From positions 248,001-312,000 of the forward strand of contig JALGSV010000004.1 in NCBI GenBank assembly GCA_029821755.1: DNA of 64,000 nt, in the 5' to 3' direction. Positions within the stretch are counted from its first letter, which is position 1, and every line of letters begins with the position of its first letter. Below are positions 52,741-62,800 of the stretch, piece after piece. The notes beneath the pieces are model-generated. The model saw only the letters and a program-made list of their open reading frames with translations, did no database searches and was not told the origin of the DNA. The translations under genes and the position numbers were made by a program. This DNA comes from Candidatus Zipacnadum vermilionense. GTDB taxonomy: Bacteria > Armatimonadota > Zipacnadia > Zipacnadales > Zipacnadaceae.

Positions 52741-52758
52741 GTGGCGGCCGCGGGTTGC

Positions 52759-52787
52759 TTGCGCCTATGCGCGGCGCGGGTTATAAT
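52759..52787 (+). promoter_or_regulatory. Promoter upstream of thiC
   Basis: TTGCGC (52759-52764), 17 bases, and a perfect TATAAT (52782-52787), about 95 bases before the thiC start. The leader shows no complete TPP riboswitch. Confidence 0.6.
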
Positions 52788-52881
52788 TACGACAGCAAGG
52801 CTGGCAGGGCGCCGGCCTTGTCTACCTTTGGCTGTCTGAGAAGACGGCATCGTGTGGTGGTGCGTACGGGAAGGGATGACT

Positions 52882-54174
52882 ATGGCAGCGATCGCTGAAA
52901 CTCCGCTGGTCGACGCGGCTACCCTGGCTGCGGTCGCGACGGAAGAGAAGATAGAGGAAGAGCTACTCCGGCAGCGCGTGGCGGAGGGGACCGTGGTTGT
53001 CATGGGACGCGCCGGCGGTTCGGTGCGGCCACTGGGCATCGGGCTCGGGCTGCGTACCAAGGTCAATGCCAACTTGGGGACCTCCCCAGATTCCTGCTCC
53101 CTCGAGACCGAGCTGCGCAAGCTACAGGCGGCCTTGGCGGTAGGCGCGGACACGGTCATGGACCTGAGCACCGGCGGCGACCTGGATGCCATCCGGCGGG
53201 AGATCCGGGCGGCCTGCCCGGTGGTGCTGGGGACGGTGCCTATCTACCAGATGGCGGTGGAAGCTGAGGCCCGCTGGGGCGAGGTGGTCAAGATCACCGG
53301 CGACCACATGCTCGAGGTCATCGAGCAGCAGGCGGCCGACGGCGTGGACTTCATGACCCTGCACTGCGGGGTCACTCGCGCGACGGTGGCGGCGCTGCGC
53401 TCGGAGCCACGGGTGTGCGGAATCGTCAGCCGCGGCGGGAGTCTGCTGGCGCACTGGATGGACGTGCACCAGGCCGAGAGCCCGCTGTACGAGCGCTTCG
53501 ACGAACTGTTGGCCATCCTGAAGAAGTACGGGGTGGCGGCCAGCCTCGGGGACGGGTTGCGGCCGGGGGCGACGGCGGATGCCTCGGATGCGGGACAAAT
53601 CGCCGAAACGCGCGTGCTGGGCGAGTTGGTGCTGGCCTGCCGGGAGGCGGGGGTGCCCGTATTCGTGGAGGGGCCCGGGCACATGCCGCTGGACCAGATT
53701 GCTGGCAACGTGCTGCTGATGAAGCAGCTCTGCTACGATGCGCCCTTCTACGTGCTGGGGCCGCTGGTGACGGACGTGGCGCCGGGGTATGACCACATCA
53801 CGGCGGCCATCGGTGGAGCAATGTGCGCGGCGGCAGGAGCGGATTACCTGTGCTATGTCACCCCCGCGGAGCATCTGGGGCTGCCGGAAGAGCAGGACGT
53901 CATAGAGGGCGTAATCGCCTGCCGGCTGGCGGCCCACGCGGCCGACCTGGTCAAGGGGGTGCCGGGAGCGCGGGAGTGGGATGACCGGATGTCGCAGGCG
54001 CGCGCGGCCCTGGATTGGGAGGGGATGGCGGAGTCGGCCCTCGATCCGGGGACGGTGCGGCGAGTACGCGGTGAGGGGGCAACACGCGATCCGAAGGTGT
54101 GCTCCATGTGCGGAAAGTTCTGTTCGATGAAGTTGCAGGTTACCGCCGCTGAACAGCCGCCAGACTGCGACTGA
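52882..54174 (+). CDS. thiC: Phosphomethylpyrimidine synthase ThiC
   Basis: A 430-residue non-canonical radical SAM enzyme that converts aminoimidazole ribotide to HMP-phosphate in thiamine synthesis. The C-terminal cluster motif CSMCGKFC gives CX2CX4C. GEGATRDPK and VEGPGHMPLDQI plus the metal-site HCGVTRAT and APGYDHITAAIGG are typical. The ATG at 52882 is 6-7 bases after GGGAAGG; an ATG two codons earlier is too close to it. No TPP riboswitch is visible. At 430 residues it is of the short (N-terminal-domain-less) ThiC type common in anaerobes. Confidence 0.96.
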   Translation: MAAIAETPLVDAATLAAVATEEKIEEELLRQRVAEGTVVVMGRAGGSVRPLGIGLGLRTKVNANLGTSPDSCSLETELRKLQAALAVGADTVMDLSTGGDLDAIRREIRAACPVVLGTVPIYQMAVEAEARWGEVVKITGDHMLEVIEQQAADGVDFMTLHCGVTRATVAALRSEPRVCGIVSRGGSLLAHWMDVHQAESPLYERFDELLAILKKYGVAASLGDGLRPGATADASDAGQIAETRVLGELVLACREAGVPVFVEGPGHMPLDQIAGNVLLMKQLCYDAPFYVLGPLVTDVAPGYDHITAAIGGAMCAAAGADYLCYVTPAEHLGLPEEQDVIEGVIACRLAAHAADLVKGVPGAREWDDRMSQARAALDWEGMAESALDPGTVRRVRGEGATRDPKVCSMCGKFCSMKLQVTAAEQPPDCD

Positions 54175-54309
54175 AGGTCCCCTGGCAGCGACCCCGGACT
54201 CGGTCTGCGGGGGCGTCTAGTTGGTTTGTGGCTGCTCTCGGGCAGCCATTTAGTAGCTCTTCACGGTCGTTTTGCGGCCGTTCCGCTATTCCGAAGGAGA
54301 TTCTCTCAT

Positions 54310-55941
54310 ATGTCTATCATGCGAATGCGCAAGATGTTTAGCCGGCAGCGCAAGCTGAAGGTCGGCAAGAAGCGCATCAATATCCCCAGTATCATGACGA
54401 TCGTTATCGGGCTCCTGGTCATCGTCTTCGTGATTGGCGCCTACTACACCTTCGGCGGGCCCTCCGGCCAGGGCGGATCACAATCGACCCAAGAGAGTAT
54501 CGCCCCGACGACCGTGGTGGCCAAGGTCGGCGGGCAGAGCATCGTCAAAGGCCAGGTAGACATGATGGTGGACCAGCAGTCCGCCATGTTCGGTGGCGCC
54601 CCTCCCATCTCCATGGTGGCGAACCTGCGCTGGGGAGTTCTCAACCAGATTATTGACCGCCTCCTGCTCCTGCAGCAGGCCAAGCGCGAGGGAGTCGTCG
54701 TCTCCAAGGCCGACCTGCAGAAGGACCTCAGTGACCAGGTCGACCAGGACATCAGTCGACGCTTCCCCACGCAGGAGAAGCTGTTCAACTACCTGCAGTC
54801 GAAGAACATAAAGCGCGAGCAACTGGTGAAGGAGACCCACGACAAACTGGCCGCGAACGTAGCGGGCATGCGCGAGGACCTGCAGGTGCAGAAGCTGCAG
54901 GAGAGGGTCCAGGCCTCGGTCCAGGTCACCGACGACCAGGTCAAGAACTGGTACACCGAGGTCAAGGTCAGCCACATCCTCATCAGCCCCGAGAAGATTA
55001 TGCAGGCCTCCAGCCAGCCGGCCGAGGCCGGCCAGTCGGCCCCGCAGCCGCTCACCAAGGAGCAGGCGGACGAGCAGGCCAAGCAGAAGGCGGAGAAGCT
55101 GCTGGCCGAGATCAAGGGCGGCGCCGACTTCGCCAAGCTCGCCAAAGAGAACTCAGACGACCCCGGCAGCGCAGAGAAGGACGGCGACCTGGGCTGGGTC
55201 GGGCACGGCCGGATGGTCCCCGAGTTCGAGCAGGCGGCCTTCGCCCTCCAGCCGGGCGAGGTCTCCAGCATCGTCAAGAGCCAGTTCGGCTCCCACCTCA
55301 TCAAGGTCTTCGAGACCAAGAGTACGCTGCCCCAGGACTTCGACTCCAACAAGGAGATGTACAAGCAACAGGTCGGGGAGCAGATGAAGCAGCAGGTCTG
55401 GCAGCAATACCAGGCCAGGCTGAAGCAGGAGGCGAAGATCGAGATTATCTCGCCCGCGCTGAGGGCGCAGCAGGCCTTGCAGCAGGGACAGAAGGAAGAG
55501 GGGCAGACGCTGCTGGTCGCGGCGGCGCAGGAGGACCCCTACGACGTCGGTTCGCGCTGGCAGCTGGCACAGATGATGATCCAGGCCCAGAACTGGACGC
55601 CGGCCGTCAAGTACCTAGAAGAGATCACCAAGACCGCGGAAAGCGCCAGCGATGCGACGGTGTGGCTGGCGTTGGCTGAGGCCTACGAGAAGAACGGCCA
55701 GAAGGAAGAGGCGCAGGGGGCGTATACCTCGGCCTCCGACCGGGCCGGAGCCTATGACTACCAGAACATGATGATCCACGAGCAGCTCAAGAAGAAGTTC
55801 CAGGAGCTGAATAAGGACGACTTGGTGGCGCAAGAGGACCAGTGGATCGCCGAGTTCGAGGAAGCCCAGAAGGAGAGGGCCGCGGAGGGCGGTCTGGGCG
55901 GATTAGGCGGGATACCGGGCGGGACGTTCCAGATTCCGTAA
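54310..55941 (+). CDS. Membrane-anchored SurA/PpiC-type parvulin peptidyl-prolyl isomerase
   Basis: A 543-residue chaperone-isomerase. A transmembrane anchor (IMTIVIGLLVIVFVIGAYY, about 28-47) is followed by a SurA N-like helical region, a parvulin domain (VSHILI, LGWVGHGRMVPEFEQAAF, SQFGSHLIKVFE; about 220-345) and C-terminal TPR-like helices (TVWLALAEAYEKNGQKEEAQGAY). The last residues are a Gly-rich GGLGGLGGIPGGTFQ tail. It acts on exported proteins at the outer face of the membrane. AAGGAG lies 11 bases before the ATG. The many large secreted proteins nearby would be plausible clients. Confidence 0.9.
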   Translation: MSIMRMRKMFSRQRKLKVGKKRINIPSIMTIVIGLLVIVFVIGAYYTFGGPSGQGGSQSTQESIAPTTVVAKVGGQSIVKGQVDMMVDQQSAMFGGAPPISMVANLRWGVLNQIIDRLLLLQQAKREGVVVSKADLQKDLSDQVDQDISRRFPTQEKLFNYLQSKNIKREQLVKETHDKLAANVAGMREDLQVQKLQERVQASVQVTDDQVKNWYTEVKVSHILISPEKIMQASSQPAEAGQSAPQPLTKEQADEQAKQKAEKLLAEIKGGADFAKLAKENSDDPGSAEKDGDLGWVGHGRMVPEFEQAAFALQPGEVSSIVKSQFGSHLIKVFETKSTLPQDFDSNKEMYKQQVGEQMKQQVWQQYQARLKQEAKIEIISPALRAQQALQQGQKEEGQTLLVAAAQEDPYDVGSRWQLAQMMIQAQNWTPAVKYLEEITKTAESASDATVWLALAEAYEKNGQKEEAQGAYTSASDRAGAYDYQNMMIHEQLKKKFQELNKDDLVAQEDQWIAEFEEAQKERAAEGGLGGLGGIPGGTFQIP

Positions 55942-56049
55942 CGGCGGGGCGCCTCATCCCGTACTCCCTCTTCCGCACGGGAGGGGGGCGCGCACAACAG
56001 GCAGGACGACAGCGGGACGGAAGTGGGACGGCCCGCGGAGGCCTTCGAG

Positions 56050-56898
56050 ATGCCCGAGTCTATCTGCAAGATGAGACTGGTGCAGTTCAATCCCCGGCTG
56101 GGGGGGGTACAGGAGAACCTGAGGCGGCACCTGGAGATGATCGAGGAGGCCGCCGCCGGCGGGCGAGACCTGGTGGTCTTCCCGGAGTTGTCCCTTACCG
56201 GCTATTACCTGCGCGACCTGGTCAGCCAGGTTGCCCTCCCCACCGACAGCCCGGAGTTCCAGGCCCTCCTGGAGGCCAGCCGGCAGATCCACGTCGTCCT
56301 CGGTTTTGTGGAGGAGACTTCCTCCTACGAGCTGTATTGCACCGCCGCCTACCTCGCGGATGGCGAGGTGCGGCACCTGCACCGCAAGGTCTACCTCCCC
56401 ACCTACGGCATGTTTGACGAAGGTCGCTACCTCACCCCCGGCGGCAAGCTCGAGACCTTCCCCACCCCCTGGGGGCCGATGGGGCTGCTGATCTGCGAGG
56501 ACATCTGGCACCCCTCCGCTCCCTACGTCCTCAGCCGCCGCGGCATGGACACCCTCCTGGTCATCAGCGCCAGCCCCCTGCGCGGCGTGGAACCGGGCGG
56601 TCTGGCGATTCAGCAGAGCTACGAGCAGATGATCTCCGTTTACGCCAGTCTGTTCCAGTGCTTCGTGGTCTACGTCAACCGGGCGGGCGTGGAGGACGGT
56701 GTTACCTTTTGGGGCGGGAGCCAAGCGGTTTCCCCGGCGACAGGGCGAATAGCGGTGGCGCCGCTGATTGAGGAGACGCACCTGGACGTAGATCTGGACC
56801 GGGCGCACCTGCGGATGGCGCGCCTGGCTACCCCGCTGCTTGCCGATGAGCGGCTGGAGGTGACGCTGCGCGCCCTGGAGGAGATCTGGCGTGAGTGA
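56050..56898 (+). CDS. Carbon-nitrogen hydrolase (glutaminase-like subunit for NAD synthase)
   Basis: A 282-residue nitrilase-superfamily protein. The catalytic triad is E46 (FPELSLTGY), K113 ([12 protein letters not shown]) and C149 (LLICEDIW). This matches the N-terminal glutaminase domain of NadE glutamine-dependent NAD synthase, here as a separate gene. It overlaps nadE by 8 bases (nadE GTG at 56891), so the two products probably form one enzyme. The ATG at 56050 has GCGGAGG 8 bases upstream, after a GTG alternative 27 bases earlier. Confidence 0.9.
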   Translation: MPESICKMRLVQFNPRLGGVQENLRRHLEMIEEAAAGGRDLVVFPELSLTGYYLRDLVSQVALPTDSPEFQALLEASRQIHVVLGFVEETSSYELYCTAAYLADGEVRHLHRKVYLPTYGMFDEGRYLTPGGKLETFPTPWGPMGLLICEDIWHPSAPYVLSRRGMDTLLVISASPLRGVEPGGLAIQQSYEQMISVYASLFQCFVVYVNRAGVEDGVTFWGGSQAVSPATGRIAVAPLIEETHLDVDLDRAHLRMARLATPLLADERLEVTLRALEEIWRE

Positions 56899-57715
56899 GC
56901 TGAGCCTGGACTGCAAGCTGGCCGCGCACGTCCTGGAGCACTTCATCCGCCAGGAGTTGGCGAAGTTCGGCTTCACCAAGGGCGTGGTGGGGATGAGCGG
57001 CGGGATCGACTCCACGCTCAGCGCCTACCTGGCGGCGCACGCGCTGGGGGCGGAGAACGTTCTGGGCGTCATTATGCCCTACAATACCTCCAGCCCCGAG
57101 AGCGAGGCCGACGCGCGCCTGGCAGGCGAGGCCCTGGGCGTCCAGCTGTTGAAGGTGGAGATCACCCCCCAGATAGACGCCTACTTTGAGCGTTTCCCCG
57201 ACGCGGACCAGATGCGGCGGGCCAACAAGATGGCCCGCGAGCGCATGACTATCCTTTACGACCAATCCGTCCTTTTCGGCGGGTTAGTCATCGGCACCAG
57301 CAACAAGACCGAGGCCCTGCTAGGCTACACGACCCTTTGGGGAGACATGGCCAGCGCCGTCAATCCCCTGGGGGACCTCTACAAAACGCAGGTCCGGGAG
57401 CTGGGGGCCTTCCTCGGCGTGCCGGAGAACATCCTGTCCAAGGCCCCCTCGGCGGACCTGTGGCCGGGGCAAACCGACGAGGGTGAGCTGGGCTTCTCCT
57501 ACGCGGAGGTGGACCGCGCGCTGTACTGGCTCATCGACCGCCGCTGCCGCCCGGAAGACCTGATCCAAGACGGCTTCTCGGAGGACTTCCTGGAGAAGGT
57601 CTGGAAGCTGATCCGCCTCTCGCAGTACAAGCGTCGCCTGCCGCCTCCGGTGGCCAAACTCTCCCGCCGGTCGCTGGACCGGGACTTCCGGTACCCGCGG
57701 GATTGGGAAGAATAG
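56891..57715 (+). CDS. nadE: NAD+ synthase, ATP-pyrophosphatase subunit
   Basis: A 274-residue synthase. The ATP-PP loop is [15 protein letters not shown] (34-48), with [12 protein letters not shown] and [18 protein letters not shown] as NaMN/ATP-binding stretches. It converts deamido-NAD to NAD. The start is GTG, 8 bases inside the preceding nitrilase-like gene. Length suits the ammonia-dependent form, but the partner glutaminase gene suggests glutamine use. Confidence 0.95.
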   Translation: MSELSLDCKLAAHVLEHFIRQELAKFGFTKGVVGMSGGIDSTLSAYLAAHALGAENVLGVIMPYNTSSPESEADARLAGEALGVQLLKVEITPQIDAYFERFPDADQMRRANKMARERMTILYDQSVLFGGLVIGTSNKTEALLGYTTLWGDMASAVNPLGDLYKTQVRELGAFLGVPENILSKAPSADLWPGQTDEGELGFSYAEVDRALYWLIDRRCRPEDLIQDGFSEDFLEKVWKLIRLSQYKRRLPPPVAKLSRRSLDRDFRYPRDWEE

Positions 57716-57806
57716 CTGGACGGTGTTGGGGCGCCGCCGGCTGTCGACGGGAATGGGCCGGATTCGCTTGGCCTAGCTTCGCTGGGCAACTCATCGCGGC
57801 CCCTCC
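57716..57806. repeat. Palindromic intergenic element, copy C
   Basis: Holds GGGCCGGATTCGC (57755-57767) as in copy A, then a TTCG-bearing hairpin region, and ends CTCATCGCGGCCCCTCC (57790-57806). It starts at the nadE stop and reaches to within 22 bases of the rsmI start. Confidence 0.6.
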
Positions 57807-57828
57807 ATCACGGGCCAGGTGCACGGTC

Positions 57829-58689
57829 ATGACCTCCTCACCTCCGTTCGGCACCCTCTATGTAGTCGCTACTCCCCTTGGCAACCTCGAGGATCTCACT
57901 TTCCGTGCAGCGCGAATGCTGGCCGAGGTCAGCGTGATTGCGGCGGAGGATACGCGGCAGACGCGGAAGCTGCTGGCCCGGTACGGGATCAGCACGCCGC
58001 TGCGTAGCCTGCATGGGCACAGCCGCGAGGGCGCGGTGCGGGCGCTCGTGGGAAGACTGCGGGAAGGGCAGTCGGTGGCGTATGTGTCCGACGCGGGGAG
58101 TCCGAGCGTGTCGGACCCCGGCGCGGAGTTGGTGGCGGCGGCGCGAGCGGCGGGTGTCGAGGTCGTACCGATTCCGGGGCCTAGCGCGCCCGCGGCGGCG
58201 ATGAGCGTGGCGGGGATGACAGCCGCCGGGTTCATCTTCGCCGGGTACCCACCGCGCGGTGTGGGCGAGCGTCGGGAGTGGTTGCGACGATGGACCGCGC
58301 TGGAACCTCCCCTTATCCTCTTTGAGTCCCCCCATCGGATACGCGACACGCTGGCGCAGTTGGCGGCGCTGGTTCCCGAGCGGCAAATGGCGATCTGCCG
58401 CGAGATGACCAAGCAGTTTGAGCAGATAGTGGCGGCGCCCGCGGCGGAGGCGGCAGGGCGGTTGAGTGAGGAGCAGATGCGGGGGGAGTTCACGCTGGTG
58501 GTGGAGGGGGGCGGCGAGGCCCGTGAGCGAGCGGCGGCAGGCGAGGCGGAGGTGGCGGAGGCGGTGCAAGTGCTGGCGGAGGCGGGGGTCCCGAGGAAGA
58601 CAGTGGGGAAGGTGCTGCAACTGCTGGCAGGGCTGAGCCGCAACGAAGCCTATCGTGCGGCGGTCGAGGAAGGCGGTAGCCAACCATGA
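57829..58689 (+). CDS. rsmI: 16S rRNA 2'-O-ribose C1402 methyltransferase
   Basis: A 286-residue tetrapyrrole-methylase-fold enzyme. GTLYVVATPLGNLEDLT, AEDTRQTRKLL, SDAGSPSVSDPGAEL, PIPGPSAPAAA and FESPHRIRDTL are RsmI signatures. It 2'-O-methylates C1402 of 16S rRNA. The ATG at 57829 was chosen because the family begins GTLYVVATP; the longer frame runs through repeat copy C. Its stop overlaps the next gene by 4 bases (ATGA). Confidence 0.95.
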   Translation: MTSSPPFGTLYVVATPLGNLEDLTFRAARMLAEVSVIAAEDTRQTRKLLARYGISTPLRSLHGHSREGAVRALVGRLREGQSVAYVSDAGSPSVSDPGAELVAAARAAGVEVVPIPGPSAPAAAMSVAGMTAAGFIFAGYPPRGVGERREWLRRWTALEPPLILFESPHRIRDTLAQLAALVPERQMAICREMTKQFEQIVAAPAAEAAGRLSEEQMRGEFTLVVEGGGEARERAAAGEAEVAEAVQVLAEAGVPRKTVGKVLQLLAGLSRNEAYRAAVEEGGSQP

Positions 58690-59765
58690 TAAACCTCCCC
58701 TTTGATTCCCCCACCCCCGACTATCCCGCTTTCGAGCGCATGATCACCGGCCAGGAGCCACCCCGGCGCGTGCATATGGCGGAGTTGCGCATGGATGAGG
58801 AACTGGTTCGTTGGGTCACGGAGGAAGTCTTTGGCGAGCGCTGGGTGGCCCCGGAAGCGGACCGCAGGGGGTACTGGGGGCAGTACCTCCGCTTCTGCGA
58901 GCGCCTGGGGTACGACTTCTTCTGCTACTGGGGCTTCCCCTGGACGGGGCTGCCGGAGCTGAGGGAGCGACGGGCGGCCGATACGGCGGCGCTGGGGGCC
59001 GGGACGCGATCCTGGGTGGAGGAGGAGAGTGGGATCATCGGCGACTGGGAGGACTTCCGGCGCTTCCCCTGGGACGCGGTGGGGTTTGACGAGCGACCAC
59101 TGCACCTGCTGGCGGCAGCGCTGCCGACGGGAATGCGGCTGGCGGTGAGTACGCACTGGTTTGCTTTCGTCTCGCAGCGACTGATAGGGATGGAGAAGCT
59201 GTTCCTGCTGAGCCACGACGACCCGGCCCTGGTCCGCGCCGCGCTGGACCGCTGGGGGGAACTAACCTATGCCTACTACGAGGCCTGCTTGCAGCGCCCA
59301 GAGGTCGTGGCGATGTTCCATTCCGACGACCTCGGGCACAAGACGGCAACCTTGCTCGCCCCGAACTGGCTGCGGGAGCACATACTCCCGTGGTTCCAGG
59401 GCTTTGCCGAGTTGGCCCACGGCTGCGGCAAGCAGTTCTGGCTGCACTCTTGCGGGAACGTCCTGGCGGTCATGGAGGATTTGATCCAGGAAGTAGGGAT
59501 CGACGCCTACCACTCCTTCCAGGACGTGATCATCCCGGTGACGGAGTTCCAGCGGCGGTACGGGGACCGGATCGGGGTCATGGGCGGGGTGGACATGGAC
59601 CCGCTGGCAAGAATGCCGCTGGAGAAGTTCCGGGGCTACGTGCGGGGGATTCTCGGGGAGTGTATGCCTCGGGGAAGGTATGCGCTAGGGGCCGGGAATT
59701 CGCTGGCTAACTACGTAAGGCCGGAGAACTACCTGGCAATGCTGGAGGAGGCGGGGACCTGGTAG
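58686..59765 (+). CDS. UroD-family methyltransferase-like protein with HSCGN site
   Basis: A 359-residue UroD-fold protein. FWLHSCGNVLAVMEDL gives the H-x-C metal pair of corrinoid methyltransferases; the late strand ALGAGNSLANYV has Asn instead of the distal cysteine. DRIGVMGGVDMDPLAR and VAMFHSDDLGHK are family strands. Its ATG overlaps rsmI by four bases (ATGA), implying coupling to an rRNA enzyme, although functional linkage is doubtful. Confidence 0.85.
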   Translation: MINLPFDSPTPDYPAFERMITGQEPPRRVHMAELRMDEELVRWVTEEVFGERWVAPEADRRGYWGQYLRFCERLGYDFFCYWGFPWTGLPELRERRAADTAALGAGTRSWVEEESGIIGDWEDFRRFPWDAVGFDERPLHLLAAALPTGMRLAVSTHWFAFVSQRLIGMEKLFLLSHDDPALVRAALDRWGELTYAYYEACLQRPEVVAMFHSDDLGHKTATLLAPNWLREHILPWFQGFAELAHGCGKQFWLHSCGNVLAVMEDLIQEVGIDAYHSFQDVIIPVTEFQRRYGDRIGVMGGVDMDPLARMPLEKFRGYVRGILGECMPRGRYALGAGNSLANYVRPENYLAMLEEAGTW

Positions 59766-59806
59766 GGGAATATCCTCCCACTCACCGCAGCAGGAGGTTG
59801 TCTGAC

Positions 59807-62800
59807 ATGTCCAGAATCGCTTCTTCCCTGTGTCTCGCCTTGATTATCGTGCTCGGCATCGTGGCAGTGACTGGCTGCTCGGCTGCCGACTTCACCCTCC
59901 GCGATTTCATCGGTCGCGACTGGCGCAACGAACGCGTCAGCTTCCCTCTCACCGCCGCCCAAGCGGTCCATGCCAAGGCCGGGCACGGCCTCCTGGGCCC
60001 CGACGGGCAGCCCACGCTGTACCAGCTCCTCCCCGCACCCGCCGACCAGGAGCCCCGGCTAGAGTTCCTCGCCAACGTGGGCCCCTATGAGACTTCGCCG
60101 TATACCTTCGACGACGAGGTCACCCAAGTGCCTACCGACCTGCTCGCGGAGGAGGCGCCGGACCTCTTGCAGTTGAGCAACGGCCAGGTGGGGATAGCCA
60201 TCCCCAAGCAACTCGTGAACGGGGCGGGGCCGATTCAGCGGCTACGGCTGCCCTCCGGTAAGGTGGTGGGAGGGTCGCTACTCAAGAGCGACGCGCCGCC
60301 GACGGCCTACACGGCCACGGTGACCGCGCAGGGCCCGGTCTTTGCTGAGATAACGTGCGAGACGACCTTCGGCGACCAGGGGACGTGGGAGATCCGGTTC
60401 CAACTGCAGGCCGGGGAGCCCGTGGTGCGGGTGCTGGAGAACAGCGCGGTGAGCGGCAACGTGGAGTTCCTGCTCTTCCCTGACCGTGACTTGAACGCGG
60501 ACAAGCTGCTCTACCGCACCGGCAAGGGCCAGATAAACCTCAACCGCCTCGGTGATATCACGCCCGGCGAGGTCTGTGTCCTGGAGCCGTGGTGCCACTG
60601 GTGGGAACGAGAGCGCCAAGGGCCTTGCTTCACCATTTTCAACTCCGGGGGCGAGGATGCGCTTTCCCTCGGTGCGGGCCTCGCCAGTGAGTGGGTGGAC
60701 CCCACGCTGCCGAAGGAAAAGCCCCAGGCCCGTCCCCAGATCATGGTCAAGAAGGATGACCAGGGGATGTACATGACCTTCCCCCTCAAGTTCGGCAAAC
60801 GGATGTGGATCATGACCGGTCTGCGCAAGGACGACGCGCTGGCTGAATTCCGGCAGGACGAAGCCAAGACCCTCCTGCCCTACGAGTACCTGATCAAGCA
60901 CGGGCAATTCCCGCTGGACATGGTCAAGGATTACACGCTGGTGTGGGAAGGGGATCACGCCAACTACCCACGCACGCTGGTGACGCAGAAGGACGTGGAC
61001 CGCTTCCGCAAGTCAATTGAGGACCTGACGCCGTACACGGACGCGATTCCCGGTCACCTCAATACTCCCCCCGACACGATCACGCAGTTCAACATGGAGT
61101 CCCTGATCACCACCTACCTGGCCACCGGGGACGCGGAGCTGGGTAAGTACTTAGGCAACTGCACCGCGATGATGCTGGAGCACGCCATCTACCGGGTGGT
61201 CATGCAGCCGGACATGCCCTTCGGGTCAGCTCCGCATCACTTCAGCGACATGGGGGCAGCCGTTTTGCTGGCAGACGCTGCGCTGTCTTGTCCAGAGCTG
61301 GACCCGGCGCTACGGGAGCGCATGCTGGGGCAGATCGCCTTCCTGGGCTACACGGTTAGCCGGCCCGACTACTGGTCGGGAGAGCGCGGCTTTGCCGCCA
61401 ATCCCAACATGACCACCTCGGTCATGGGCTACCAGACCACCATCGCCTGTGCCGTCTCCGATCATCCCCTGGCCCAGGAATGGGCCAAGGAAGGCATGGC
61501 GCAACTGAAGGGGCAGGTGGACTACTGGACCGACGATAACGGCGGCTGGCTGGAAGCCCCGCACTACGCCATGGTCTCTTGCGACCAGATTCTTGCCGCC
61601 TTCGTGATGGCAAGAAACGCCGGCTTCAACGACTACCTCTACGAGCCGAAGTTGCGCAAGTTCATCGACTGGTTCAGCAAGATCTCCACCCCGCCGGATT
61701 CCCGGATCAAGGGCTGGCGGCATCTGCCGCCGTTGGGGAATACCTACCTGCAGGAGCCGACGGGCGAGTTCGGGATCGTGGCTTACCTCTTCCGGGACAA
61801 AGACCCGGAGTGGTCGGCGCAGTTGCAGTGGATGCACCATCAGCAGGGAGCCTGGCCGTGGCCGGGGATAGGCGGGGCATACCCAGGCTTTGCCGGCTAC
61901 CGAGCGCTGATGTTCGACCCCAAGCTCCCGGAGAAAGCTCCCGCCTGGAAGAGCGAGCTGTTCCCCGAGACGGGCGTCGTGCTGCGCAACACTTACAACT
62001 TCGAGCGCGAGACCTATCTGCACATGATCCAGGGCAACAACCACGCGCACTATGACGACGACTCGGGGAGCGTGGTGATCTGGGGCAAGGGCCGGATCAT
62101 CTCCGACGACTTCGGCTACTACATCCCCCAGCGCACCGAGCACAGCATGGTCGAGTCGCCGCTGGCCGGCGGCGTTATGCGCGTTACCGACTTCGCGCCC
62201 GCCGAGCGGCTGGACTACGTCCGGGGGGTACAGGGCGGCTGGACCCGTCAGATCGCCTTCGTCAAGGACCCCGACCCGCTGGGACCCAACTACTTCGTGA
62301 TCAACGACACACTGCAAGCCCCGGCCCCCGCCACCTGGAGACTCTACCTGCTGGCCAACAACGTCACCACCGGACCGCACGGGGCGCTGGTGGAGGGCAC
62401 GGAAGACGTAGATACCGACATCTTCTTCGCCTTGCCAGCACAGGTCCCCCTCCAGACAGTACCGGCAACCCACACGGCCAATGCGGGGCTGAGCCCGGAG
62501 GGGGGGCAGGTGCGGCTGGAGATGACCCAGATCGGCCTGGTTGCCTCCACGGAGCGCGAGAAGGTCTTCAACGTAGTGGTCTACCCCCGGCTCAAGAACG
62601 AGGCGCTGCCGACCTTCCTGGCGATTGCCGAGGGCCGCGGAGTGAAGCTGGAGACCCCGGCAGGGACGGAATACGTCTTCCTGAGCAACGAGCCGTTCAC
62701 CTACAAGGAAGGCGACGTGGAGTTCACCGGGACAGTGGGAGCGGTGCAGATTCGCGCCGGCCAGCCCCACCTCAGCCTGGGGGCCCCCGGCAAGCTATCC

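Noticed and set aside
52788-52880. TPP riboswitch upstream of thiC
   Set aside because: CTGAGA is present (52836-52841) but the rest of the conserved thi-box sequence, including the ACCTGA element, is not found.
54230-54247. Terminator after thiC (GGCTGC hairpin)
   Set aside because: Only a 6-bp stem with no T-run; too weak to call.
61310-62770. A 486-residue frame on the minus strand opposite the heparinase-like gene
   Set aside because: The plus-strand gene has clear family motifs over the same bases; the minus frame has low-complexity composition caused by high GC third positions.
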